This document shows positions 26,561-35,075 of a stretch of 64,000 nucleotides of DNA, one piece after another. The translations under genes and the position numbers were made by a program. The notes under the pieces were generated by a model. The model was not told the origin of the DNA, ran no database searches, and saw only the letters and a program-made list of their open reading frames with translations. Numbering within the stretch: position 1 is the first letter of the stretch; the number at the start of each line of letters is the position of its first letter. The DNA is from Bradyrhizobium betae (GTDB taxonomy: Bacteria > Pseudomonadota > Alphaproteobacteria > Rhizobiales > Xanthobacteraceae): positions 7,012,501 through 7,076,500 of the forward strand of contig NZ_CP044543.1 of the NCBI RefSeq assembly GCF_008932115.1. The letters run 5' to 3'.

Positions 26561-28765
26561 TCATTGAATTCGAATGACAACTGTGTCCGCGGCGCCAGTG
26601 GCATCGATCACGGTGAGCCGCGCAAAGCCCGGACCGGGCGGATCGATCAAGCGCTGGCGCCGGCCATCGATCTCGCCGCGCGCCGTGCCATTAACCATGA
26701 CCGTCATGGGCAGGACGCCGCCGGCGACCTTCACCGGCATCGCTGCGCTCTCCGTGCCGCCGGAACGATCGACGTCGATCCGCGAACCGTTCAGCGGGAA
26801 CTGGATGTGCAGCGCCTGCTCGCTGCCGGTCCGCACCAGTTCCCCTACGGGGCGAAAACGCTTCAGCGGCAACGGTAACTTTGCGTTGCTGGCGACCAGG
26901 GTTCCTTTGGGCGGCTTCGGCAGCGGGACCAGCGTCTTGCCGGTCCGGGCGAAGGCGTCGAACAGGATGGGCGCGGCGGCCACGCGCCCGATCAGGCCGG
27001 GGACCGGCGCTCCGTCGGGCCGGCCGACCCAGACGCCGATGGTGATGCGGCCGTCGAACCCAACCGACCAGGCGTCGCGATAGCCGTAGGAGGTGCCGGT
27101 CTTGAAGGCGATGCGGTTGTGCGCGGCGTTTTCCGGCGGCGGCGTGCCCAGGAGCACGTTGCTGACCTGCCAGGCCGCGACCGGGTCGAGCAGCCGCAGC
27201 GGCTCGCGGACGTCCCTGGCCGTCATGACCTCGCGCGGCGGCTTGGTGGTGCCGAGCCGGGCGAAGCCGGCATAGAGCTGGGCGAGGTCCTGCAGCGTCA
27301 CGCCGACACCGCCGAGACCCATGGCAAGGCCGGGCGCCTCGTCCTTGGGAAGCACCAGATTGCCGCCCGCCTGACGCAGCCGCGACGACAGCCGGCTTGC
27401 GCCGACGCGATCGAGCAGCACGATGGCGGGCACGTTCAGCGAGAGTTGCAGCGCCTTCTTCACCGGCACCGTGCCCTGGAACGTCATGTCGAAGTTCTCC
27501 GGCGCGTAGGAGCCGAAGCGGACCGGCCGGTCGTCGATCAGACTGTCGGGGTGCACGAAACCGTCCTCGAAGGCGAGCCCATAGATGAACGGCTTCAGCG
27601 TCGAGCCCGGCGAGCGGATGGCGCGGGTCATGTCGACCTGCCCTGCCCGGCTCTCATCGAAATAGTCCGCCGAGCCGACCCGCGCGAGCACGTCGCCGCT
27701 GTCATTGTCGACCACGATGATGCCGACCGAGATGTTCGGCCCCAGCGCAATGGCGCGGTCGCGCGCCAGCGGCTCCAGCACCTTCTGCAAGGTCGCATCG
27801 AGCGTCAGCTTGATGACCGGCGTATCCTTGATCGTCGAGAGCGCCGTGTCGGAGGCATGCGGCGCCAGGATCGGCATCGGCTTGCGCAGCTTTGGCACGG
27901 CGACGGCCTTGGCCTGCGTCGCGTCGTCGGCGCTGACCACGTGCTCTTCGACCATGCGGTCGAGCACGCGATCGCGCGCCTTGCGCGCGGCCTCGGCATA
28001 GCGGTCGAGCCGGCGCGTCTCCGGCGATTGCGGCAGCGCCACCAGCAACGCGGCCTCGGCCAGCGTGAGCCGCTTCGGCTCCTTGCCGAGATAGGCGATG
28101 GATGCCGCGCGGATGCCTTCCAGGTTGCCGCCGTAAGGTGCCAGCGCGAGATAGAGGTCGAGGATCTCGGCCTTGCTCATGCTGCGCTCGATCTCGATTC
28201 CCCGGACGATCTGCCGCACCTTTGCATAGAGCGAGCGCTGCCGCCGCGGCTCCATCAGGCGCGCGAGCTGCATGCTGATGGTGGAGCCGCCCGAGACGAT
28301 GTGGCCGCGCGTCCCAAGCTGCAACGCGGCGCGCCCCAGCGCGAGCGGGTCGAGACCGTTATGCGCGTAGAAGCGCTGGTCCTCATAGGCGAGCAGCAGT
28401 TTCAGATAGGTCGGATCGACATTGGCCTTGGCATCGACCGGCAGCCGCCAGCGACCATCGGCCATGGCATAGGCGCGCAGCAGCTTGCCGTTGCGGTCGA
28501 CGATCGTGGTGGAAACCTGACGCGCTTCGTCGAGCGGGAGCGGACCGAGAAAGTAGACCCAGCCGACGAAGCCGGCGATGGCGAGGATGACGCTGAGCGC
28601 GAACGCAGAAAGGATACGAAGGCCCCTGCCACTTGCTCCGTCATGGCCGGGCTTGTCCCGGCCATCCACGTTCTCGCCCATAGCGCCACTGTCCGTGGAT
28701 GCCCGGGACAAGCCCGGGCATGACGACTGAGTTTGGGGCGCTACCTCGCTCATTGCATCGCTCAC
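26561..28765 (-). CDS. pbpC: Penicillin-binding protein 1C (bifunctional)
   Basis: The 734-residue protein combines a GT51 transglycosylase (LLAYEDQRFYAHNGLDPLAL with the catalytic Glu near residue 130, then GGSTISMQLARL) and a transpeptidase (SPGSTLKPF near 385, SLN, KTGTSYGYRDAW near 553). A C-terminal BiPBP_C beta domain follows. One TM lies at about residues 50-72. Start is GTG 28765, overlapping the A2M stop by 4 bases. ATG 28753 is an alternative. Residues about 14-43 are the translation of an inserted palindromic repeat (28640-28725), giving an unusually long cytoplasmic tail. Pairing with an A2M gene is the known pbpC-yfhM arrangement. Confidence 0.93.
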   Translation of the reverse strand: MSDAMSEVAPQTQSSCPGLSRASTDSGAMGENVDGRDKPGHDGASGRGLRILSAFALSVILAIAGFVGWVYFLGPLPLDEARQVSTTIVDRNGKLLRAYAMADGRWRLPVDAKANVDPTYLKLLLAYEDQRFYAHNGLDPLALGRAALQLGTRGHIVSGGSTISMQLARLMEPRRQRSLYAKVRQIVRGIEIERSMSKAEILDLYLALAPYGGNLEGIRAASIAYLGKEPKRLTLAEAALLVALPQSPETRRLDRYAEAARKARDRVLDRMVEEHVVSADDATQAKAVAVPKLRKPMPILAPHASDTALSTIKDTPVIKLTLDATLQKVLEPLARDRAIALGPNISVGIIVVDNDSGDVLARVGSADYFDESRAGQVDMTRAIRSPGSTLKPFIYGLAFEDGFVHPDSLIDDRPVRFGSYAPENFDMTFQGTVPVKKALQLSLNVPAIVLLDRVGASRLSSRLRQAGGNLVLPKDEAPGLAMGLGGVGVTLQDLAQLYAGFARLGTTKPPREVMTARDVREPLRLLDPVAAWQVSNVLLGTPPPENAAHNRIAFKTGTSYGYRDAWSVGFDGRITIGVWVGRPDGAPVPGLIGRVAAAPILFDAFARTGKTLVPLPKPPKGTLVASNAKLPLPLKRFRPVGELVRTGSEQALHIQFPLNGSRIDVDRSGGTESAAMPVKVAGGVLPMTVMVNGTARGEIDGRRQRLIDPPGPGFARLTVIDATGAADTVVIRIQ
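28640..28725. repeat. Dispersed palindromic element inside pbpC
   Basis: Two inverted arms, TCATGGCCGGGCTTGTCCCG... and ...CGGGACAAGCCCGGGCATGA, are separated by about 45 bases that include ATCCACG/CGTGGAT sub-arms. The same arms occur at 52358-52437. The element is in frame with pbpC and is translated without a stop. Confidence 0.85.
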
Positions 28766-31700
28766 TTCGCCGCCCGCACCTCGACGGTCCCCGTCCCGGT
28801 GCGGCCGTAGCGCGAGGGGTTGTACATGTCCTCGACATAGGCCTGCGGCAGCACGTATTTGCCGGGCGAGACGACGCGCACGACATAGGCGACGGTGAAG
28901 ACTGATTTGGAATCCGAGGCCCGGTCGATGGCCGCGGTGAAGCGGTCGTCGCGGAATTCGGTGTCCTCGGGCTCCTCGCCGTCCTCGATCCAGTCCAGCG
29001 TGCCGCTGTCGCCGGACGACACCAGCTTCGGATTGTCGATCTCCAGACCCGCCGGCAGATAGTCGGACACCATGATGTGGCCGTACTCGGGCTTGGCCTC
29101 GGTGATCTTCAGCACCACCGCGAAGCGCTGGTTCTGCTTGACCTTGCTGATGTCGGCGGGCTTGCCGTCGAGCGTGAAATAGCTGCGCTCGATCTTGAAG
29201 CCGTTGGACGCTGCCGGCTCCGGCGTCACCGGCGAGCCCGACACCGAGATCACCGCCTGCACCGGAGCATCGCCGGTGTTGGTGATCTTCAGCGGCTTGC
29301 CTTCCAGCGTCGCGGCCTTGTAGCTGCGATAGAGCGCGGTCTTGACGCTCTGGCCGTCAACCTCGATCGAGAGGTTCTCCTTGGCCAGCGCCCGCGCCGC
29401 CAGCACCAGCCACGCATTCTCCTGCGTGGAGGTGTAGGGCGTGAGCCCGCGCGCGGTCTCGACCCGCGCTACCGCTTGCGTCAGCGTCGCCTTCGGCGCG
29501 TTGCCTTCGCTCGCAAGCGAGACCAGTGCGGCGGCATCGCGCAGCTGCGAACCGTAATCGGTGCGGCCGAATTCCAGCACCGGCTTCGGCGCAAGGCTGT
29601 CGAGGGCCGCGCCATACACCCGCTCCGCGCGATTGCGGTCACCGACCAGCGCCAGCGCGGCGGCGAGCTGCGATTTCGCGATCGGGGTTGCGAGGTTGCC
29701 GAGCTTGGTGTCGGCAAGATAGCGGAGATCGCCGATCGGTGCCGCACCATTGCGCGCAAGCACGTAGAGGCCGTAGGCGAGATCGCGCCCGCCGTCCTTC
29801 TCCGGCTCGTTGCCGTTCACCACCGAGTTGCGGATACGGTCGAGCGCGGTCTTGAACAGCACGTCCGGCACCACAAAACCCTTTTCACGGGCGCGGGTCA
29901 GGAAGTCCGTCACGTAGGCATCGAGCCAGGCATCGTCGCCGCCCGCCGACCACAGGCCGAACGATCCATTGGCGCCCTGACGGGCCAAGAGACGTTCGAT
30001 GGCGTCGCGGATGCGCTGGTCGACCTCGGTGTCCATGGCCAGATGTGCGCCGGCAGCCAAGTCGTTGACGTAGAGCAGCGGCATGGCACGGCTCGTGATC
30101 TGCTCCGAGCAGCCATAGGGATAACGATCCAGCGCCTTCAGGATCGTCGCTGCGTCGAGCGCGGTCGACAGGCTCGCCGAGACCGAGACGCTGCCGGTGC
30201 CCGGCACGAGGTCGGCGAACATGTCTGAGGTCAGCGTCAGGCTCTCGCCCTTCGCCAGGGTGCGGATCGAGCGCCGCGCCAGCACCTGCGTCGCCGCCTT
30301 GACGTCGAGCGCATAGTGGCGCGCCAGCGCCAGGCCGTTCGGTCCCTTGATGTCGACGTCGAGCGTCGCCTGCCCTGCCGCGGTCGCGTCGATCGCCAGT
30401 GCAAACGAGTTGCGCTGCTTGGCGGCGAGCTTGACCGTGGTGGCGGGATTGCCGGTCATTTTCACCGGACCGCCCGTCTTCACGTTGATGACGTAGTCGC
30501 CGGCCTGGCCCTCGACATTGTCGATCTCGAGGTTGACCGTGCCGTGGTCGCCGTTGAGCAGGAAGCGCGGCAGCGTCGTGGTCAGCACGACCGGGTCGCG
30601 GATCACGACGTCGGTGTTGGCGCGGCCGAGCTTGGTCGCGGTCCACGCCACCGCCATCACGCGCGCGGTACCGGCGAACTCCGGAATGTCGAAGCTCACC
30701 TCAGCCGTGCCGTCGGCGGCAACCGTGACGATGCCCGAATAGAGCGCCAGCGGCTTCTGCGCCGGCGGTGAGCCCTGCAGCTCGGCTGCGCCGGCATCAC
30801 CGCCGGACTTGATCTGGCCGCGCGTGCCCGACATGCCGTCGATCAGTTGCCCGTAGAGATCGCGGATCTCCGCGCTCAGGCGGCGCTGGCCGAGATAGTA
30901 ATCGTCGGGCGCCGGCGGCTTGTAATTGGTGAGGTTGAGAATGCCGACGTCGACCGCGGCGATGACGATCTTGGCGTCCTCGCCCGGATTGAGCCCGTCG
31001 AGCTTGACCGGGATCTTCAGCATCGCGTTCGGCCGGATCAGCGCCGGCGGCATCAGCTTCACCTGCAGCGTGCGGGTCTGCTTGTCGATGCCGAACCATT
31101 TCAGCCCGATGGCGCGCCCGGGCATGCGCTGGGCGGCGGCGTCGAGCGGACGGCGCAGCGTCGCCACCACATAGGCGCCGGTGCCCCAGTCCTTGCCGAC
31201 CGCAAGCTTCACCTGGGCGGTGCCTTCCTTGACGTCGATGGTCTGCGTCGTCAGCAGGCGGTCGCCGAGTACGTTGATGGTGAGCTTGCCGGCGCTACGG
31301 ACGTTGACCGACACAGTCATGGTGTCGCCGGAGGCGTATTGCGGCTTGTCGATCGAGGTCTCCAGCAGGTCCGGGGTGTCGGCGCTGCCGTCGGAATACC
31401 AGCCGACGTCGAACTGAACAGAGGTGACCGGGCCGTCCGCGTCGTTCGACTTCACGTCGAGCCGGTAGCGGCCGGGCTGCGGGCTCAGCGATATCCGCGA
31501 CGGCTTGTCGGCGGCGATGGTGACGTCACCATCCGAAACGCGCGAGGTCGACTTGACCGGCTCGTACTCCCAGTAATTGTTCTGGCGATACCATTGATAG
31601 CGCGACTCCATCTTCAGGAGCTCGTAGCGCAGGCCGTCGCGGCGTAGCCGCTCGCCCTCGGGCGAGACGAACACGACGTCGAACTCGGCCTTGTCGCCCT

Positions 31701-33966
31701 CGGCGACGTTCTTGTCGGCGAACAGCGGCTTGATGCCGATCATGGCGGTCGCGGGGGCGACCGGCAGCACGAGCTTGCGCTCGACGGCGCGCCCGCCGGT
31801 CTCGACCATGCGGACGAAGATCTGCGCCTCCTGCGGACGCGTCGAGGCGGGCTGCTTGTCCAGCGTCACCGGGAAGGTCGCGACACCGTTGGCGTCAGCT
31901 TCGGGCAGGTTTTCCAGCGGTGTCCGCTCGTTCGAAGTGGTCTCCTCGTCGGCGACGCCGAACTGGTAGCCGGCAAAGCCCGGACGTTCCGACGCGGGCG
32001 CGATCAGCATGTCGCCTTCGAGCTGGAGCCCCGAGGCCGGCGCGCCATAGAGGAAATGGCCGTCCGCCTTAAGCTCCACAGGAGCGTTAGCTTTGATCAG
32101 CTTGTCCTTGGCGGACAAGTCGAATTCGATGCGATCGGGGACGTAGTCCTCGACCATGAAGGTGGTCTCGCCGACCGACGATCCCTTCGGATCGGTGAAG
32201 GCGCGCACGCGCCAGGTGCCGGTCGGGACGGCCGAGTTGAGCGGCACGGCGAGCGAGCGGCCTCCGGCGCCCTGGTCGGGCAGCGCGGCGCGGCGGTATT
32301 CAACGCCGTCGGGGCGCTCGATCACCAGCGTCATCGGCCCACCGGTGACGGCATTGCCCTGCCCGTCGCGCAGCAGCGCGGTGAGATAGACGGTCTCGCT
32401 GGAGCGGTAGACGCCACGCTCGGCATAGACGAAGGCATCGGCACCCGCAGGCACCGCGCGGCCGGAGACGCCGCGATCCGACAGGTCGAATGCGCTGGTC
32501 TTCAGGCTCAGGAAGGCATAGTCGGCCTTCTCACCCGTGACAGTCAGCATGGCCGGTGACAGCCCGCCCTCGCCGCGCGCAAGGCCCGCCTCGAACAGCA
32601 CGTGACCGCTGTCGTCGGTCTTGCGCGTCGCCAGGATCTCGTTGTTGCGGGCGACCAGCCGCACCTCGGCCTTGCCGACCGGCTCGGTCGAGGCCAGCGA
32701 GTTCACGAAGACATGGATCCCGTCATTGCCGGAATAGGCCGAAACGCCGAGGTCGGAGATGATGAACCATTGCGTGGCGAGCTGATAGTCGTCGTCCGAG
32801 CCCGGGCCCTTGGCCGCGGCCGTCATCACGTAGACGCCGGGCTGGAGCTCGCCCAGCGCCTGGTCGACCGGGAATGCGGTGGTGACGTCCTGGTTCAGCG
32901 TCATCGCGGTCGCGAGCTCGCCGGTCCAGACCTTGACGCCGCGCTCGCCGCCGAGATCGCTGAGCTGATATTTCGACAGTGTCTTCTGGAAATCGCTGTC
33001 GACCACCGTGTTGATCAAATTGCGGTCGCCGATCCGGAAGACGTTGACGCTGACCGCGGGCGTGTTGACGCTGACCACGGGGATGCCGCGCTGGCCGGTT
33101 TTCGGCAGCACATAGGCGCGGCTGGTGAAACGCACGAAGGGCTTGCGGTCGCGCACATAGACGTTGAACTCGGCCGATTTCGGCAGGCCTTCCTTCACAG
33201 TGGACGGCAGGCCGGCGCGCAAATTGATGTTGTAGCGCTCGCCATGCTTCAGCCCGTCGACGCAGAGCTGCTTGCCCTCGGCCGACAGCGCCGGCTTGTC
33301 CTGACCCGCCAGCGCGAGGTACGGCGCAAAATCGGTGCGCTTGGCCAGCTCCTCCGAGAACTGGAAGCAGGCGCGCGGGCTCGCCGAATCCGAGTCCACG
33401 GTGTAGTCGAGCAGCCGGAAGCCGTGCTCGTCGCGCATCTTCTCGTAACTCCCGCGGACGTCGGCGACCTCGCGCATGTCGAGCGACAGCCGCAGCGCAT
33501 CCAGCGCCGGCCGCCACAGCTTGCGTTCGGCCAGCGACTTGCCGAGCACGGCGAGCGCGTCGGCCTCCTCGCCCTGATTGCCGGCGCGCTGGTAGGCGAT
33601 GTAGGCCGCCGTCGAAGCGCGCTCCAGCAGGAACGTCTGCTCGCTCGAGCTCTTCGGCGAGATCTGGAAGATCACCTTGGCGAGCCGCAGCCAATTGCCG
33701 GCGTCGTCGGGCGTGGTCGCGGCGATCTGGCCGAGCACAGACAGCCCGGTGCGGAAATCATTGCGCCGGAAGGCGGTATCCGCGTCGGTGCGCAGCGTCG
33801 CGCCGGTCTTGGCGACCGGCCCCGCCTCGCTCTTGATCTGCGCCTCGAGCTTGATCGCGGAATCGGCGAGGTCGTCGCGCTTGAACGCCTTGTCCGCGGC
33901 GTGCGCGGCCACGAGGCCGAACGCCAGCGTGGCGCAGAATGTGACGGCGCGAACAAGACCGATCAT
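28762..33966 (-). CDS. Bacterial alpha-2-macroglobulin (YfhM-like)
   Basis: The 1734-residue periplasmic protease-trapping protein has a signal peptide (MIGLVRAVTFCATLAFGLVAAHA) and then MG-domain repeats. The thioester motif C1286-S-E-Q lies in RYPYGCSEQITSRAMPLL, so it is a thioester-containing member. An alpha-helical toroid (TED) follows, with NGSFGLWSAGGDDAWLDAYVTDFL, and then a C-terminal receptor-like domain. No lipobox Cys is visible, unlike E. coli YfhM, so it may be soluble or held differently. ATG 33966 was chosen because longer frames lack a signal peptide. Its stop overlaps pbpC, consistent with joint envelope repair and defence. Confidence 0.93.
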   Translation of the reverse strand: MIGLVRAVTFCATLAFGLVAAHAADKAFKRDDLADSAIKLEAQIKSEAGPVAKTGATLRTDADTAFRRNDFRTGLSVLGQIAATTPDDAGNWLRLAKVIFQISPKSSSEQTFLLERASTAAYIAYQRAGNQGEEADALAVLGKSLAERKLWRPALDALRLSLDMREVADVRGSYEKMRDEHGFRLLDYTVDSDSASPRACFQFSEELAKRTDFAPYLALAGQDKPALSAEGKQLCVDGLKHGERYNINLRAGLPSTVKEGLPKSAEFNVYVRDRKPFVRFTSRAYVLPKTGQRGIPVVSVNTPAVSVNVFRIGDRNLINTVVDSDFQKTLSKYQLSDLGGERGVKVWTGELATAMTLNQDVTTAFPVDQALGELQPGVYVMTAAAKGPGSDDDYQLATQWFIISDLGVSAYSGNDGIHVFVNSLASTEPVGKAEVRLVARNNEILATRKTDDSGHVLFEAGLARGEGGLSPAMLTVTGEKADYAFLSLKTSAFDLSDRGVSGRAVPAGADAFVYAERGVYRSSETVYLTALLRDGQGNAVTGGPMTLVIERPDGVEYRRAALPDQGAGGRSLAVPLNSAVPTGTWRVRAFTDPKGSSVGETTFMVEDYVPDRIEFDLSAKDKLIKANAPVELKADGHFLYGAPASGLQLEGDMLIAPASERPGFAGYQFGVADEETTSNERTPLENLPEADANGVATFPVTLDKQPASTRPQEAQIFVRMVETGGRAVERKLVLPVAPATAMIGIKPLFADKNVAEGDKAEFDVVFVSPEGERLRRDGLRYELLKMESRYQWYRQNNYWEYEPVKSTSRVSDGDVTIAADKPSRISLSPQPGRYRLDVKSNDADGPVTSVQFDVGWYSDGSADTPDLLETSIDKPQYASGDTMTVSVNVRSAGKLTINVLGDRLLTTQTIDVKEGTAQVKLAVGKDWGTGAYVVATLRRPLDAAAQRMPGRAIGLKWFGIDKQTRTLQVKLMPPALIRPNAMLKIPVKLDGLNPGEDAKIVIAAVDVGILNLTNYKPPAPDDYYLGQRRLSAEIRDLYGQLIDGMSGTRGQIKSGGDAGAAELQGSPPAQKPLALYSGIVTVAADGTAEVSFDIPEFAGTARVMAVAWTATKLGRANTDVVIRDPVVLTTTLPRFLLNGDHGTVNLEIDNVEGQAGDYVINVKTGGPVKMTGNPATTVKLAAKQRNSFALAIDATAAGQATLDVDIKGPNGLALARHYALDVKAATQVLARRSIRTLAKGESLTLTSDMFADLVPGTGSVSVSASLSTALDAATILKALDRYPYGCSEQITSRAMPLLYVNDLAAGAHLAMDTEVDQRIRDAIERLLARQGANGSFGLWSAGGDDAWLDAYVTDFLTRAREKGFVVPDVLFKTALDRIRNSVVNGNEPEKDGGRDLAYGLYVLARNGAAPIGDLRYLADTKLGNLATPIAKSQLAAALALVGDRNRAERVYGAALDSLAPKPVLEFGRTDYGSQLRDAAALVSLASEGNAPKATLTQAVARVETARGLTPYTSTQENAWLVLAARALAKENLSIEVDGQSVKTALYRSYKAATLEGKPLKITNTGDAPVQAVISVSGSPVTPEPAASNGFKIERSYFTLDGKPADISKVKQNQRFAVVLKITEAKPEYGHIMVSDYLPAGLEIDNPKLVSSGDSGTLDWIEDGEEPEDTEFRDDRFTAAIDRASDSKSVFTVAYVVRVVSPGKYVLPQAYVEDMYNPSRYGRTGTGTVEVRAAK

Positions 33967-34368
33967 GATGGACTCCCGGGATCGCGGACGAACGCCGCGT
34001 GAAGCATGAAATGCGCGGAAAGGTGACGGACTCAAGGCGATGGAACCAGATCTGCAGATCGTCGCATTCGCCATGGCAAAGCAAGCCCTGAGGTGACCGA
34101 TCGAGATACCGCCGCGCACGCCGTCCTGATGGCGCAGCCATACCTGACCCGTCGACCGGCGGTCGTGTCCCGGAAGCTGGCCAGCGTTCCCGGCGATGTG
34201 AACCATCGTCCAGTCCGCTGCCGCTCGACCCGGCACCCTGACACCCCACCGTCCCGCTTTGTCGCGTCGGCAGGGAAAACGGTTCGGTTCAGGCTTGGCT
34301 GACGTGAGGATTTTTCATATTTGACGTGATAGAAGACCGACAGGCGGTAGCCGAGGCCGGCTCCAGAC
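33967..34368. other. Intergenic region upstream of A2M and tRNA-Arg
   Basis: About 400 bases without a credible gene. It should contain the leftward promoter of the A2M-pbpC operon and the rightward promoter of tRNA-Arg. An AT-rich stretch at 34308-34330 is the best candidate for the tRNA promoter. Confidence 0.4.
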
Positions 34369-34445
34369 GGTCCCGTAGCTCAACTGGATAGAGCATCAGA
34401 TTTCTACTCTGAGGGTTGCAGGTTCGATTCCTGCCGGGATCGCCA
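34369..34445 (+). tRNA. tRNA-Arg (TCT)
   Basis: The 77-base cloverleaf has acceptor GGTCCCG/CGGGATC, discriminator G and an encoded CCA. The anticodon stem TCAGA/TCTGA encloses TTTCTAC, giving anticodon TCT. The T arm is GCAGG-TTCGATT-CCTGC. Phage-derived genes begin just downstream, so this tRNA is a plausible integration site. Confidence 0.95.
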
Positions 34446-34518
34446 GCCGCGCAAGCCAAAAAGCCAAACAATACCAAGGCTTAGCGCGGCGGCGAAATTT
34501 CGTTAGTACACGGATCGA

Positions 34519-34815
34519 CTAGAACGGCCGGATGATCCCGCGCCTGGCCGGCCTTGCCGTGACATGTGCCGGCGCTGCGCCGGCGTCGATCGCGGCCGGA
34601 CGCGGCGCCGGACGTTTCCAGCGACAACCGCCGACGCCGCCCTCGACCTGGCTGTCGATCCAATCCTGATCATAGTCGCGCCGGCCGCGGACCTCGTATT
34701 TCGGCGCCTCGAAAATCCGGCACTCGCCGCCGGCGATCGAGGCCGGACCGCGCGAGGCGCAGCCGGCGAGCAGCAGCGCGAGCAGCGCCAGGCAAGAGAA
34801 TCTGATCATGCGCAT
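34519..34815 (-). CDS. Small lipoprotein, candidate Rz1-like o-spanin
   Basis: The 98-residue protein has a clean lipoprotein signal, FSCLALLALLLAGCAS (lipobox LAGC, Cys about 19). A short periplasmic region rich in Pro, Ala and Arg follows. Its start (ATG 34815 or 34809) overlaps the end of the upstream small membrane protein by up to 10 bases. That protein in turn overlaps an endolysin gene. Order and overlap match phage Rz/Rz1 spanin pairs, but there is no sequence proof of the function. Confidence 0.65.
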   Translation of the reverse strand: MRMIRFSCLALLALLLAGCASRGPASIAGGECRIFEAPKYEVRGRRDYDQDWIDSQVEGGVGGCRWKRPAPRPAAIDAGAAPAHVTARPARRGIIRPF

Positions 34816-35075
34816 TTCCCCTCGCTCTGGATCCAGCGACCGCCGCGATCGCGACAGGCGCGCCAGGTCTTGCGCAGCTCGGTCGCCTGCCCGATCGCGC
34901 TCTTATCCTCGGCCGCAATGTCGGCAAGCGCACGGACATAACCGGACCGCCAGACCTTGTGATGCCAAATGCCGTAGGCGCCGAGCGCCGCAAGCAGCAG
35001 CGATCCAGCGACGATGATTTTCGTCAGCAGGCCGGACGCCTGCAGCGCCGCGGCCGCGGCCTTGAGATGGATCAT
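34806..35075 (-). CDS. Small membrane protein, candidate Rz-like i-spanin
   Basis: The 89-residue protein has one TM (IIVAGSLLLAALGAYGIW) followed by a charged helical periplasmic part (ALADIAAEDKSAIGQATELR) and a Cys-containing end (WRACRDRGGRWIQSEGKC). This is an i-spanin-like layout, although short. Its ATG overlaps the endolysin stop by 4 bases (ATGA), and its 3' end overlaps the downstream lipoprotein gene. Function is inferred from position. Confidence 0.65.
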   Translation of the reverse strand: MIHLKAAAAALQASGLLTKIIVAGSLLLAALGAYGIWHHKVWRSGYVRALADIAAEDKSAIGQATELRKTWRACRDRGGRWIQSEGKCA

